A DNA stretch of 64,000 nt, taken from positions 558,001 through 622,000 of the forward strand of contig CBDCVP010000021.1 in assembly GCA_965223025.1 (NCBI GenBank), in the 5' to 3' direction. The DNA comes from JABDMH01 sp965223025. GTDB lineage: Bacteria > Bacteroidota > Bacteroidia > Chitinophagales > Saprospiraceae. Within the stretch, counting starts at the first letter, position 1, and every line of letters starts with the position of its first letter. Below are positions 54,988-64,000 of the stretch, piece by piece. A program made the translations under genes and the position numbers. The notes below the pieces were generated by a model that had not been told where the DNA came from, did no database searches, and was given only the letters and a program-made list of their open reading frames with translations.

Positions 54988-57900
54988 GATTTTGAACGCA
55001 TGCAGTGTGGTCACTGCCATGGCCATTGCGATCGGCTGCCAGGAGCCGATTCGATCGGAAAGAACGGTGGCGGTGCCCATGAGCCAAGATGGAATCGCAG
55101 CCTGGCAGAAAATGGATGGTCCAGAACGATTCATGACTTATCATCGCCTGATACGCACGAGGTCTGGAATGTCAAAGCCTGCATATAAATCGGGTGACGT
55201 TTTCACAGCATTTACCCACGCACGCGGACAACGCCGGACTAAGCGCGCTGCATCTTTACCCTGGATAGAGCGGGGACCGGGAAATGTCGGTGGCCGGACT
55301 CGCGGCCTCTGGGTAGATCCTTCTGATCCAGATAGAAAGACCATCTTTGTCGGTAGCGCCGGAGGGGGGATTTGGAAGACGGAAGATGGATTGACCTGGA
55401 GAAATTTGACTCCACATCTGCCAAACCTGGCTACGACCACTATTGCTGGAAGTGCTGCTGCACCTCAAGTGCTTTATGCCGGAACTGGAGAGGGTTTTGG
55501 AGCTGCTAGAAACATTGTGGGCAGTGGTCTCTGGAAAAGTACGGATGCCGGTGAGAGTTGGTCACGGATCGAAGCCACCGCCCAACGTGATGACATTGCC
55601 GTAGTGTACCGTGTCATAGCCAATCCAGCCGATGCAGATGAGTTTCTGTTTTCGACTTTGATTCATCCCAGGGCACCGCTGGAGGACAGCATTTCGTCCA
55701 TCATGAAATCTGTCGATGGAGGGCTGCATGTCAGATCTACCTATGTCTCCGACCGTGCCATTCAGCAGTTGGTTGCGGATCCCACAGATTTTAATATCAT
55801 CTATGCAGTCATCAATGGAGAAGGGGTCCTCAAAAGCCAGGATAGGGGAGACACATGGACACCAATCTTAGAGGTCGACTCCTTTCGAAGAATGGAAATG
55901 GCGGTGTCACCCACACATCCCGATTTTCTGTATCTCTCGGCAGAGTTGAGGTCGCCCAATCTTGACAATACTGGGTCATCTAGCGCTTCCCGCCTGCTGA
56001 CCTCATCGGATGGCGGCAGTACTTGGATGAATGTGCAACGCGAAGATGCGTCCCAGGGATTTGGAGACTGGTTTGGAGGTCAGGGATGGTACAACAATTG
56101 CATCGCTGTACATCCATACGACAGCAATCAGATATACGTAGGGGGTGCAGGAGCAATCCTGCAAATCACCGTGGAGAGATTTGACACTTCCGGGAGACGA
56201 TATATAGCGGATATGCAACCGGTGACGGACGGGTATGGCACCTACCGGCAAAGCGAGTTTGCAGGAGCGAGTAGTAAGGGTGTACATGTAGACCACCACA
56301 ACATCCAGCTGGTGCCCATCGACAAGATTAACCAGGCCTTTTATTTTTATGATGCCAACGATGGCGGTGTGGCTCTTTCATTTGATGGGGGTGCGACATT
56401 CATCCAGACTGGAGATTCCTTCAAGGAGGAATGCATCGACCCAGGATGTACCAACATGCGCACTTTCAAAACCCTGGATGGCTACAATACTGCCCAATTT
56501 TATGGTGTTGACAAAGCAAACGGGATGGATAGATATGTGGGTGGTACTCAGGACAATGGAAGTTGGATCTCTATGGTGGATCCTGAGGCCAGTAGTAAAT
56601 GGATTCAGGCACCTGGTGGCGATGGATTTGAAACAGTGTGGCATTACAATGATCTCAATAAGATCATTGAGACTGCCCAATTCAATACAATGTTTCGATC
56701 GGATGATGGGGGAGTGACTTGGCGGCAACTGCAGACTCCAGGCCTGGGACCCTTTCTCACAAGGTTGGCAGGTTCCAAGCAAGAACCGAACCTTATCTTT
56801 GCCGTGACTACCCAAGGACTCATTAAGTCGATTGATTTTGGAGAAAGTTGGAAGGTGATAGAGATGCCAGAGCAATGGCAGTCGGGGGGTCTTCCCACAC
56901 CTACCAGGATCTCACTTGCCACACCAAATGTCGTATGGTCAGGAGCTTCACTAAGTGCCGAATCCAGCATGACGGTGTCTCAAGATGGAGGCAATAGTTT
57001 TTCTCCCATCAGTCCATACCTGACCGCCGAGCTTGGCATCATGACCAATGTAGCCACTCATCCTTTGGACGATAGTACCGCCTACTTTCTGTTTTCTCAA
57101 GCCAATGGACCAAAGATCATCCGCACTGAAGACTTAGGTCAAACCCTGGAAGACATCTCTGGATTTGGAGGCAACCAGAATGACAGTGATAATGGATACC
57201 CCGATGTAGCTACCTACTGTCTCCTAGTGATGCCATACGACGATCAAATACTGTGGGCCGGCACCGAAATCGGGCTCTTTGAGAGTACCGATCGCGGGCT
57301 CAGTTGGCAATACTCAGATAATGGTTTGCCTCCCGCCTCTATATGGGAAATGAAAATCGTGAATGACCAGGTAATAGTTGCTACACATGGCCGAGGGATA
57401 TGGAGTGTTTCTCTGCCCGAATTAGATGGATATGAACCTCCGGCAGTGACTTTCCTGAGTCCCGAACTTGCGACAAATGACTATGCCCTGGATGGGATGG
57501 TTTGGGGAGCATACAACCTGCGTACTGCTTATGATTCGACGGTGATCCAATTCATCTATCTGTATGAGGGAGATACGATCACCATCACTGAAAGGTTTGG
57601 TGAAAACGAGGCACCAAAGGTTGATGCCAGGGTGACGATGCTTTCACCCCTGCCAGCACAGGAAATTGTGGAGGTGGATGTCGTCATGAAGAGTTATCAA
57701 CAGGGAGTGCCTTTGATGCATCTCACATCCTTGTATGCCTTCTCAGTGCAAGATGAAGTGGCATCCGATTACTTCAACGATTTTGAGGCAGGTCAGCATG
57801 ATTTTGCCACCTTGAACACTTTCTATTCGAGCCCCGTTAATTTCTCCGACCGGTCATTAAACACTCCCCATCCCTATCAAGGCTTGTCTGAGTATGCGGC

Positions 57901-58561
57901 GATTTTTCAAAAACCTATTGTGGTAGGTCCAGGAACTTCAGACGTGAGCTTCAATGAGATCGTGTTGGTTGAACCTGGTGATTCTGAGCCGTTTCCATCG
58001 TCCGATTTTTATGACTACTGTGTCATCGAAGCGACGGCCGACCGGGGAGCGAGTTGGCAGGTGATCGCAGGCTATGATTCTAGGGCTGAGTCCATCTGGG
58101 CAAGTGCGTACAAGGAAAGTCCGAATACGGCAACTCCGGCTTTGCGATTGCAGCGAACATTTGATTTGCAAGATTTTTTTGACGAAGGAGATACCACCTT
58201 TGTACGCTTCAGATTAGTATCCGATCCCTTTGTAGAAGGTTGGGGATGGCAACTCGATGAATTTCAGGTAGGTACGATGGCAGTCGGCATTGATGACCTG
58301 GACAAAGCCCGTGATTTGGGTGTGCAGATTCATGGAAATCCTAGCGGTCAGGACTTGCTGCTATGGTTGCATCCTACCTATCCAGTGGAAGTGATATTGA
58401 CCTTGTTGAACCTGAGCGGTCAGAAACTAAGTAGTGAGAAAATACATCTGCATGAGGCCAGATATCACTCAGTCAGGACTGGAAATCTCTCATCCGGGGT
58501 GTATATGCTCCATGTCCAGGCAGAAGGGCAGCAGCAGACATTGCGCTGGGTAAAAAATTGA
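54980..58561 (+). CDS. large Asp-box (BNR/sortilin-like) propeller protein, type IX secreted
   Basis: This 1193-residue exported protein has a lipoprotein-like start (VTAMAIAIGC). The body (about 85-820) is a multi-bladed propeller with at least eight Asp-box motifs, such as KTEDGLTWRNL, KSQDRGDTWTPI, RSDDGGVTWRQL and ESTDRGLSWQY. These fit Vps10/sortilin and exosialidase-like propellers. Beta-sandwich modules follow (about 830-1110), then a T9SS type A sorting domain (IHGNPSGQDLLLWL to RWVKN). It is translated in overlap with the preceding small lipoprotein. It probably degrades or binds an extracellular polymer; the active residues are not identified. Confidence 0.88.
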   Translation: MNRILNACSVVTAMAIAIGCQEPIRSERTVAVPMSQDGIAAWQKMDGPERFMTYHRLIRTRSGMSKPAYKSGDVFTAFTHARGQRRTKRAASLPWIERGPGNVGGRTRGLWVDPSDPDRKTIFVGSAGGGIWKTEDGLTWRNLTPHLPNLATTTIAGSAAAPQVLYAGTGEGFGAARNIVGSGLWKSTDAGESWSRIEATAQRDDIAVVYRVIANPADADEFLFSTLIHPRAPLEDSISSIMKSVDGGLHVRSTYVSDRAIQQLVADPTDFNIIYAVINGEGVLKSQDRGDTWTPILEVDSFRRMEMAVSPTHPDFLYLSAELRSPNLDNTGSSSASRLLTSSDGGSTWMNVQREDASQGFGDWFGGQGWYNNCIAVHPYDSNQIYVGGAGAILQITVERFDTSGRRYIADMQPVTDGYGTYRQSEFAGASSKGVHVDHHNIQLVPIDKINQAFYFYDANDGGVALSFDGGATFIQTGDSFKEECIDPGCTNMRTFKTLDGYNTAQFYGVDKANGMDRYVGGTQDNGSWISMVDPEASSKWIQAPGGDGFETVWHYNDLNKIIETAQFNTMFRSDDGGVTWRQLQTPGLGPFLTRLAGSKQEPNLIFAVTTQGLIKSIDFGESWKVIEMPEQWQSGGLPTPTRISLATPNVVWSGASLSAESSMTVSQDGGNSFSPISPYLTAELGIMTNVATHPLDDSTAYFLFSQANGPKIIRTEDLGQTLEDISGFGGNQNDSDNGYPDVATYCLLVMPYDDQILWAGTEIGLFESTDRGLSWQYSDNGLPPASIWEMKIVNDQVIVATHGRGIWSVSLPELDGYEPPAVTFLSPELATNDYALDGMVWGAYNLRTAYDSTVIQFIYLYEGDTITITERFGENEAPKVDARVTMLSPLPAQEIVEVDVVMKSYQQGVPLMHLTSLYAFSVQDEVASDYFNDFEAGQHDFATLNTFYSSPVNFSDRSLNTPHPYQGLSEYAAIFQKPIVVGPGTSDVSFNEIVLVEPGDSEPFPSSDFYDYCVIEATADRGASWQVIAGYDSRAESIWASAYKESPNTATPALRLQRTFDLQDFFDEGDTTFVRFRLVSDPFVEGWGWQLDEFQVGTMAVGIDDLDKARDLGVQIHGNPSGQDLLLWLHPTYPVEVILTLLNLSGQKLSSEKIHLHEARYHSVRTGNLSSGVYMLHVQAEGQQQTLRWVKN

Positions 58562-58796
58562 GTATACGATGGAAGGAGTAGTCAGGTAAAGGACCGATTG
58601 GTGACTTGTTAGCACAGAGCAGACCGTTGATACCTGATTGTAGCAATAGAGAAAGAATGTGCTTATTTGACCGTATTTATGGTCGACATTTTTGAAGATC
58701 CGGTAGAGCGTTAATTTTTTTTTAAAAAGGTATTTCCCGAGACTGTTTTCGGAACAAAAACGTCATTATAGTGCTTTATTATTGTCAGTTGTAGAT

Positions 58797-58811
58797 CGCC
58801 CTTTTTGGGCG
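58797..58811 (+). promoter_or_regulatory. short hairpin upstream of the DegP-type gene
   Basis: CGCCC, TTTTT, GGGCG forms a perfect 5-bp stem 48 bp before the degP start. It may be a leader structure or a terminator vestige. The region 58562-58858 otherwise shows no gene; a second small hairpin, GACC...GGTC, occurs near 58669-58684. Confidence 0.35.
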
Positions 58812-58858
58812 TCAGAATAACAGTCAGTATCTATCAAATGTCAAAAAATTAACCTTAG

Positions 58859-60355
58859 ATGAAAAACGTATTATTATTTGCATTTGCGGTCGTGTTGGGT
58901 GGAGCGATCATGTTGGGAGGGATGGAGTTTTTCGATATTGGTGTGACCAATAAAATCGTCTCTAATGCGGATACACCTGTACATTTCACACTGAATCCCG
59001 ATACGGAGAATGGGCTTTCAGAAGCCAAAGACTTCACCACTGCTGCAGACAAAACGTTGCCAGCAGTGGTACACATTCGATCATCGGTGCGTGTCCCACG
59101 CAATGACCAAGCGCAATCACCCTTTGATTTTAGGAACTTACCAGATCCATTCCGTGATTTTTTTGGCACTCCACAACCTCAGGAGCGGGGAAGGCAGGAA
59201 AGACCAATGAGACAAGGCACCGGTTCAGGAGTGATCATCAGCTCTGACGGATATATAGTCACTAATAATCACGTGATTGATGATGCGGAAGACATTGAAG
59301 TGACCCTTCATGACAAGCGCAACTACTCGGCCAAAGTAGTAGGCGTTGATCCATCCACGGATATTGCATTGTTGAGAATCAATGTGGAGGACCTGTCCTT
59401 TATTCAGTTTGCCAATTCCGATCAAGTGAAGGTAGGAGAATGGGCTGTGGCAGTTGGCAATCCTTTCAACTTAGCTTCCACGGTCACAGCAGGTATCGTC
59501 AGTGCAAAAGGTCGGAACATAAATATTATGAGAGATCGTACTCCGATCGAATCATTCATTCAGACCGATGCAGCAGTAAATCCAGGCAATAGCGGTGGTG
59601 CGCTGGTCAATCTCCAAGGTGATCTAATTGGTATCAACACCGCTATAGCTTCTCCGACAGGTAGCTATTCTGGTTACGCTTTTGCCGTACCCAGTAATAT
59701 GGTCTACAAAGTGGTGACCGACCTGAAAGAATATGGTGTGGTGCAACGAGGATTTATCGGTGCATTGATCCGGGATGTAAATGGAGCCATGGCTGAAGAC
59801 AAGGGACTTGACATAAACGCGGGTGTATATGTCGATAGCCTCACCGGTGAGTCTGCAGCTGCAGAGGCTGGTATGAAGGTTGGAGATGTGATCGTTGAGG
59901 TCGAAGGTGTGGAAACTGCTGAATCATCTGTGTTGCTGGAAATGATTGGCAGGCATCGCCCAGGAGATGTGGTGAAAATTAAAATCTTGCGCGACGGCAA
60001 TGAGAAAGATCTGATGGTGACCTTAAAAAACCGCGATGGTAATACAGAGGTGGTTGCAATGGCCCCAAAGGATGAAATCATTGAGAGATTGGGCGCCTCT
60101 TTTGCCAACGCCTCGGATGAGGAGCTGGAGGCTTTAGATCTCAGTAGTGGGGTGAAAGTGGTCAGATTAGGCCGCGGTAAATTGCGTGCACAGACCAATA
60201 TGGAGGAGGGATTTATCATTACTAGGGTAAATAGACAACGTGTGAGCACGGTCGAAGATCTCGTGGAAATGCTAGAAAATGAAAAGGGCGGCATTATGAT
60301 AGAGGGAAGATATCCCGGCGACGATGAGACCTTTTATTACGCCTTTGGTTTATAA
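58859..60355 (+). CDS. degP: periplasmic serine protease, DegP/HtrA family
   Basis: This 498-residue protease-chaperone clears or refolds damaged envelope proteins. The N-terminus (LLFAFAVVLGGAIMLGGMEF) is a signal anchor. The trypsin-like domain has the catalytic triad in VTNNHVIDDAED (His), DPSTDIALLRI (Asp) and NPGNSGGALVN (Ser), with a charged Q-linker (PQERGRQERPMR) before it. Two PDZ domains follow (about 275-370 and 400-498; RGFIGALIRDV and TNMEEGFIITRVNRQRV). A strong terminator at 60394 ends the transcript. Confidence 0.96.
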   Translation: MKNVLLFAFAVVLGGAIMLGGMEFFDIGVTNKIVSNADTPVHFTLNPDTENGLSEAKDFTTAADKTLPAVVHIRSSVRVPRNDQAQSPFDFRNLPDPFRDFFGTPQPQERGRQERPMRQGTGSGVIISSDGYIVTNNHVIDDAEDIEVTLHDKRNYSAKVVGVDPSTDIALLRINVEDLSFIQFANSDQVKVGEWAVAVGNPFNLASTVTAGIVSAKGRNINIMRDRTPIESFIQTDAAVNPGNSGGALVNLQGDLIGINTAIASPTGSYSGYAFAVPSNMVYKVVTDLKEYGVVQRGFIGALIRDVNGAMAEDKGLDINAGVYVDSLTGESAAAEAGMKVGDVIVEVEGVETAESSVLLEMIGRHRPGDVVKIKILRDGNEKDLMVTLKNRDGNTEVVAMAPKDEIIERLGASFANASDEELEALDLSSGVKVVRLGRGKLRAQTNMEEGFIITRVNRQRVSTVEDLVEMLENEKGGIMIEGRYPGDDETFYYAFGL

Positions 60356-60393
60356 GAAATGAAGAGTTAACAGGGGTTTTAGAAATTTTGGAA

Positions 60394-60424
60394 GGGTACA
60401 TCTCACTGAGGTGTGCCCCTTTTA
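60394..60424 (+). terminator. intrinsic terminator after degP
   Basis: An 11-bp stem with two G-U pairs (GGGTACATCTC against GAGGTGTGCCC, 60394-60418) has a 3-nt loop and is followed by a run of T. This is a good rho-independent terminator. Confidence 0.75.
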
Positions 60425-60526
60425 ATGTCAAACCTTTTTTTGCCACAAAGGAATGGCATCTGTCACCTATACTTTACAATCTTCAGAAGCACGTCAATTC
60501 ATTATCTTAGGTGAAAACTGGACCAC

Positions 60527-61876
60527 ATGTACCGCTTATTGTTGTTTCTGGGAATCCTAGTGTCAGCTTGCGCCGATCAAACTAACTCCGATGCTCATGA
60601 TGCGCCCACCTTAAATCGCGACTCTTTAGCCAATGAAATGGAGCGATTGCTCAATTCCTCATGCCTTGACAATTGGTATCCTGCTGTCATCGATAGTGCG
60701 GAGGGTGGATTCTATAGTGATTTTGATCATGAGTGGAATTTAGAAGGCCCTCAAAATAAGATGATTGTCACTCAAGCACGACATGTATGGTCACTCTCAG
60801 TGGCAGCTGAGTTTTATCCAGATCGAAACTACCTAGACCTTGCAGCACATGGATTCACATTTCTTCGTGATCACATGTGGGATGAAGAGTTTGGTGGTTT
60901 TTTCCAAACAGTAGATCGACTGGGCAATCCCATACCAGGGGGTGATCCTGCGGGCATTGTCAAGACAGCCTATGGAAATGCATTCGGCATTTACGGTTGT
61001 GCCGCCTATAACCGGGCTTCAGGAAATGAGGAGAGCCTGATGCTCGCAAAAAAAGCCTTTCACTGGCTGGAACAGCACAGTCATGATCCGTCCTTGCTAG
61101 GATATTTTCAGTTCCTCCGTCGAGATGGTCAGGCCATGAAGCAGGGACATACGGCCCCACCCAAGGACCAAAATAGTTCGATTCACTTGTTAGAAGCACT
61201 GACTGAGCTGTATCAGGTATGGCCTGATCCACTTGTCAAACAACGACTGGATGAAATGTTGATTCTGATCAGGGATACGATCACCGGTGAAAAAAGCTAT
61301 CTGACCCTCTTTTCCCAGGCAGATTGGACACCCGTAGCCTATCGCGACTCAGCAGCAGCAGTACGGGAAGCCAACTACCACCGGGATCATGTATCTTTTG
61401 GTCACGATATTGAAACCGCCTATTTGCTGATGGAAGCATCGCATATCAGTCACCATGCAGAGGATGATAAAACAAGGATGGTCGCCAAGCAGATGGTAGA
61501 CCACACCTTAAAACACGGATGGGATGAGGAATCAGGAGGGATATATGATGCGGGATATTATGAGGTGATTGGTGGTCCGATGAAGATCATCCATCATTCG
61601 AAGGCTTGGTGGGCACAACTGGAGGCCATGAATACCATGCTCATCATGGCAGATATGTATCCCGATGATGCACTTTCTTATGGTGAGTTCTTTACCAAAC
61701 AGGTAGAGCATATAGATCGTTATCTCGTTGACAAGACCAATGGAGGTTTCTACATACACAGTACGGATGAATCTCCTGAAGCAGTCAAAGTCCACAAAGG
61801 ATCCATCTGGAAAGGAAATTATCACAATCTCCGATCATTGGTGAATGGCATTAAGAGATTGAGAGATGACCATTAG
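60527..61876 (+). CDS. AGE-family epimerase/isomerase lipoprotein
   Basis: This 449-residue protein has a lipoprotein signal (LLLFLGILVSAC). The (alpha/alpha)6 barrel is of the N-acylglucosamine 2-epimerase/cellobiose epimerase type, with GGFYSDFDHEW, TQARHVWSLS, EFGGFFQTVD and WWAQLEAMNTML; His, Arg and Glu positions typical of the active site are visible. It should epimerise or isomerise a mannose- or glucosamine-type sugar at the cell surface. It sits just upstream of a SusC gene, which suggests sugar uptake. Confidence 0.9.
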   Translation: MYRLLLFLGILVSACADQTNSDAHDAPTLNRDSLANEMERLLNSSCLDNWYPAVIDSAEGGFYSDFDHEWNLEGPQNKMIVTQARHVWSLSVAAEFYPDRNYLDLAAHGFTFLRDHMWDEEFGGFFQTVDRLGNPIPGGDPAGIVKTAYGNAFGIYGCAAYNRASGNEESLMLAKKAFHWLEQHSHDPSLLGYFQFLRRDGQAMKQGHTAPPKDQNSSIHLLEALTELYQVWPDPLVKQRLDEMLILIRDTITGEKSYLTLFSQADWTPVAYRDSAAAVREANYHRDHVSFGHDIETAYLLMEASHISHHAEDDKTRMVAKQMVDHTLKHGWDEESGGIYDAGYYEVIGGPMKIIHHSKAWWAQLEAMNTMLIMADMYPDDALSYGEFFTKQVEHIDRYLVDKTNGGFYIHSTDESPEAVKVHKGSIWKGNYHNLRSLVNGIKRLRDDH

Positions 61877-62263
61877 AGAGAGCCCAAGGGAGTATCCTAT
61901 TGCATATCCTCCGACTGGTTCGATGTTAAGAATTTATTGAGAATGCTCGCAGCATTGGAAAGGGTCGGTGCGTTGTAGTCAAAGCATGAAAGTCCTAAGA
62001 GCCTGACCATATTAGTTCTAGTTAGTCGGTAAAATAGATGAAATACAATATTTTATACTAATTTTTATTGATACTTCCAAATAATATTACGGCTTATAGA
62101 ACTAAGTGGAATTCTGGTTTGTAAATTGATGCAATATTGTAAATTAGCGCTTTTTTAACTCAAGTTTAAGAACTTGACGCCTAGTCAAGATTTCTAGGCC
62201 TCCACGGAAGAGGCTAGATACAGGGAAGAAACAATCATTTTTATAATTACTTAATACTGCCAT
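61877..62263 (+). promoter_or_regulatory. 387-bp leader of the SusC gene with structured RNA and a direct repeat
   Basis: The gap before susC contains the direct repeat TTGTAAATT twice, 18 bp apart (62119-62127 and 62137-62145). Three small hairpins follow in a row: TCAAGTT/AACTTGA at 62160-62177, GCCTAG/CTAGGC at 62179-62199, and GCCTC/GAGGC at 62198-62214. The second and third overlap and exclude each other at 62198-62199. No TAnnTTTG element is seen. The alternation suggests a regulated leader, but it is only a candidate. Confidence 0.4.
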
Positions 62264-64000
62264 ATGAGACTAAATTCACTACTCGTACTGTTTCTCATGG
62301 CTTGCAGCAGCTTAATAAATGCGCAGCAAGAAGTGACTGGAATAGTAACAAATGCAGAAGATGGCGAACCACTGATCGGGGTGACTGTACTTGTCAAAGG
62401 TACTGCTACGGGCACCGTGACAGATTTCGATGGATCGTACACTTTGTCCGTTCCACAAGGCGCGACCCTACAATTTACCTATACTGGTTTCACCGGACAA
62501 GATGTCCTAGTGGGAGATGGTAGTCAACTCAATGTTCAGCTGTCGCCCGGTGTAGCACTTGATGAGGTGGTCGTGACCGCACTGGGTGTGGAAAGAGATA
62601 AGAAGGCCCTAAATTACTCAGTCACCGAGGTGGGTGGAGAGAGCTTTCAGGAAGCGAGGGAAATCAATATTGCCAATGCTCTTTCCGGGAAAGTAGCCGG
62701 AGTGAATGTAAGTAGCATCGCTTCCGGACCTGCTGGTTCTAGCCGGGTTGTTATCCGTGGTAACACCTCTCTGGGAGGTAATAACCAGCCACTTTATGTG
62801 GTGGATGGTGTGCCTTTAGACAATTCTGGTTTCGGACAAGCGGGACTATGGGGAGGATCAGATGAAGGCGATGGTACCTCTAGTATCAACCCCGATGACA
62901 TTGAAACCATGAGCGTACTAAAAGGTGCCAATGCAGCGGCTCTGTATGGCTCTCGAGCATCCAATGGAGTTATCCTGATCACCACTAAGAGTGGAAAGAA
63001 TAAGAAAGGAATTGGTATTGAAGTGAATTCTAACTTCGTAGCTGAGAATTTTGTAAACCACTTTGAGTTACAGGAGCAATACGGTCACGGCCGAGAAGGT
63101 AGAGCTCCCAGCAGCCATCAAGAAGCCTGGGATTGGGGAAATAATTCAATGTGGGGCTCACGTTTGGACGGTAGCTCCATCCCACAGTTTGATGGTGTGA
63201 GTAGACCCTATGTCTTTGAGACGTACAACAACCTGGATAGATACTATAAGACAGGTACGACCTGGACCAATACGATTGGTTTCACAGGAGGTAATGAGGA
63301 CCACCGGATTAGACTCAATCTTTCTGATTTAAGAAGCAAGAGCATCATACCCAATGCCGGATTTGATCGCAACAATGTGAGTTTATCTTACACCGGAAAT
63401 TTTGGAAATTTTGTGACCATTACTAGCAAGGTACTTTATTCGCATGAACTGGCTGAAAACAGACCAAGGATTGCTGATTCACCAGGTAATGGATTTCAGG
63501 GATTGGTGACTTTACCCGTGAGTGTCAATGTCAATGACCTTATTGGAAATCCTGATAAGCCAGGATCTGTGCCGGAAGGAGTGACGACCCTTGATGGTAA
63601 ATCAACCGGCGAGGAATATCAGATATCTAATAACCTTTGGAATCAGAATCCTTGGTGGGCATCGCACCAGTTCAGCAACGACGATACTCGAGATCGTGTG
63701 ATCACTTCTCAAGTAGCCAAGGTCAATATCACAGATTTTCTATATGTGCAGGGTCGTTTTGGTATGGACTGGTATACAAGGAGAGAAACGGATCTAACAC
63801 CCTTTGGTACGGGTTACCAACGTTCTGGTAGCATGCAAGAAAGAGAGCGTAGAATTCGTGAAATCAACCTGGAGGCAATTTTGGGATTTGACGACCGCTA
63901 TGGCGATTTTTCTGTCAATGCTTTTGTCGGCGGCAACCGCATGCGTAGGTCAAGTGAGACGCTGGCTTTAACGGGCAGTGTTTTCAATATCCCTTTCTTC
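62264..64000 (+). CDS. SusC/RagA family TonB-linked outer-membrane receptor (partial)
   Basis: The first 579 codons of a large outer-membrane transporter run off the right edge, with no stop visible. A signal peptide (SLLVLFLMACSSLINAQ) is followed by a CarboxypepD_reg-like domain (VTGIVTNAEDGEPLIGVTV, about 23-105). Next is the TonB box region (DEVVVTALGVERDKKAL), then the plug with GNTSLGGNNQPLYVVDGVPL and ANAAALYGSRASNGVILITT, and the start of the barrel. It should take up a glycan or protein-derived oligomer with a SusD partner expected downstream. The AGE-family epimerase upstream hints at a sugar. Confidence 0.95.
   Translation, partial: MRLNSLLVLFLMACSSLINAQQEVTGIVTNAEDGEPLIGVTVLVKGTATGTVTDFDGSYTLSVPQGATLQFTYTGFTGQDVLVGDGSQLNVQLSPGVALDEVVVTALGVERDKKALNYSVTEVGGESFQEAREINIANALSGKVAGVNVSSIASGPAGSSRVVIRGNTSLGGNNQPLYVVDGVPLDNSGFGQAGLWGGSDEGDGTSSINPDDIETMSVLKGANAAALYGSRASNGVILITTKSGKNKKGIGIEVNSNFVAENFVNHFELQEQYGHGREGRAPSSHQEAWDWGNNSMWGSRLDGSSIPQFDGVSRPYVFETYNNLDRYYKTGTTWTNTIGFTGGNEDHRIRLNLSDLRSKSIIPNAGFDRNNVSLSYTGNFGNFVTITSKVLYSHELAENRPRIADSPGNGFQGLVTLPVSVNVNDLIGNPDKPGSVPEGVTTLDGKSTGEEYQISNNLWNQNPWWASHQFSNDDTRDRVITSQVAKVNITDFLYVQGRFGMDWYTRRETDLTPFGTGYQRSGSMQERERRIREINLEAILGFDDRYGDFSVNAFVGGNRMRRSSETLALTGSVFNIPFF

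Noticed and set aside
59704..60294. A 196-codon minus-strand frame
   Set aside because: It is antisense to degP; its serine-rich composition reflects codon bias of the opposite strand.

Overview
The window is a chromosomal segment of a Bacteroidota bacterium. The evidence is a SusC/RagA receptor start at the right edge, a sigma factor/FecR/TonB-receptor trio at the left edge, two proteins with type IX secretion sorting domains, many short lipoprotein signals, and A/T-rich TAnnTTTG promoter -7 elements. A Saprospiria-like relative is plausible from the gene content, but the sequence alone does not prove the class. No rRNA, tRNA, CRISPR array, intact insertion sequence or prophage was seen.

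Layout. 1-3649: end of an ECF sigma factor, FecR and a TonB-receptor-like protein (cell-surface signalling). 3650-5134: gene-poor stretch with a frameshifted gene remnant and two long inverted repeats. 5135-8240: glycosyltransferase, small OmpA-like protein, serine hydrolase and a decayed copy of the 3' end of the receptor gene. 8282-13159: an EF-G paralogue, then the operon cytochrome c / anmK / epimerase. 13706-16357: cyclase-family protein, YheT-type hydrolase, SDR. 16374-20086: a hydrolase-exonuclease/phosphatase fusion with a CPBP protease. 20125-21667: pdxJ and a degenerate HD protein. 21681-28920: one giant repeat adhesin interrupted by a 1-nt insertion. 29029-35814: lysS, a small surface lipoprotein, psd, cdsA, a di-haem peroxidase, a DoxX-like protein and pdxH. 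35819-42415: TetR/TolC/MFP/RND efflux operon with a visible operator. 42581-45390: sugar hydrolase, DUF6503-like lipoprotein and a putative atypical kinase. 45751-50402: an exported catabolic cluster (RidA, SelA-like PLP enzyme, RidA, amidohydrolase, SMP-30). 50495-54264: cation/proton antiporter and recQ. 54580-61876: lipoprotein, Asp-box propeller T9SS cargo, degP and an AGE-family epimerase. 62264-64000: start of a SusC protein behind a structured leader.

The most interesting candidate system is the cluster at 45.7-50.4 kb. A Tat-exported SelA-like PLP enzyme is flanked by two separately exported RidA proteins, a carbamyl-lysine-type amidohydrolase and a lactonase-like propeller. This suggests extracytoplasmic breakdown of an amino compound, with the reactive enamine/imine handled outside the cytoplasm.

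Three otherwise well-conserved reading frames (anmK, lysS, the giant adhesin) are each broken by a single-base indel, two of them in homopolymers. Because lysS is normally essential, assembly error is more likely than three real pseudogenes. Those genes are annotated as full-length with a flagged frameshift.
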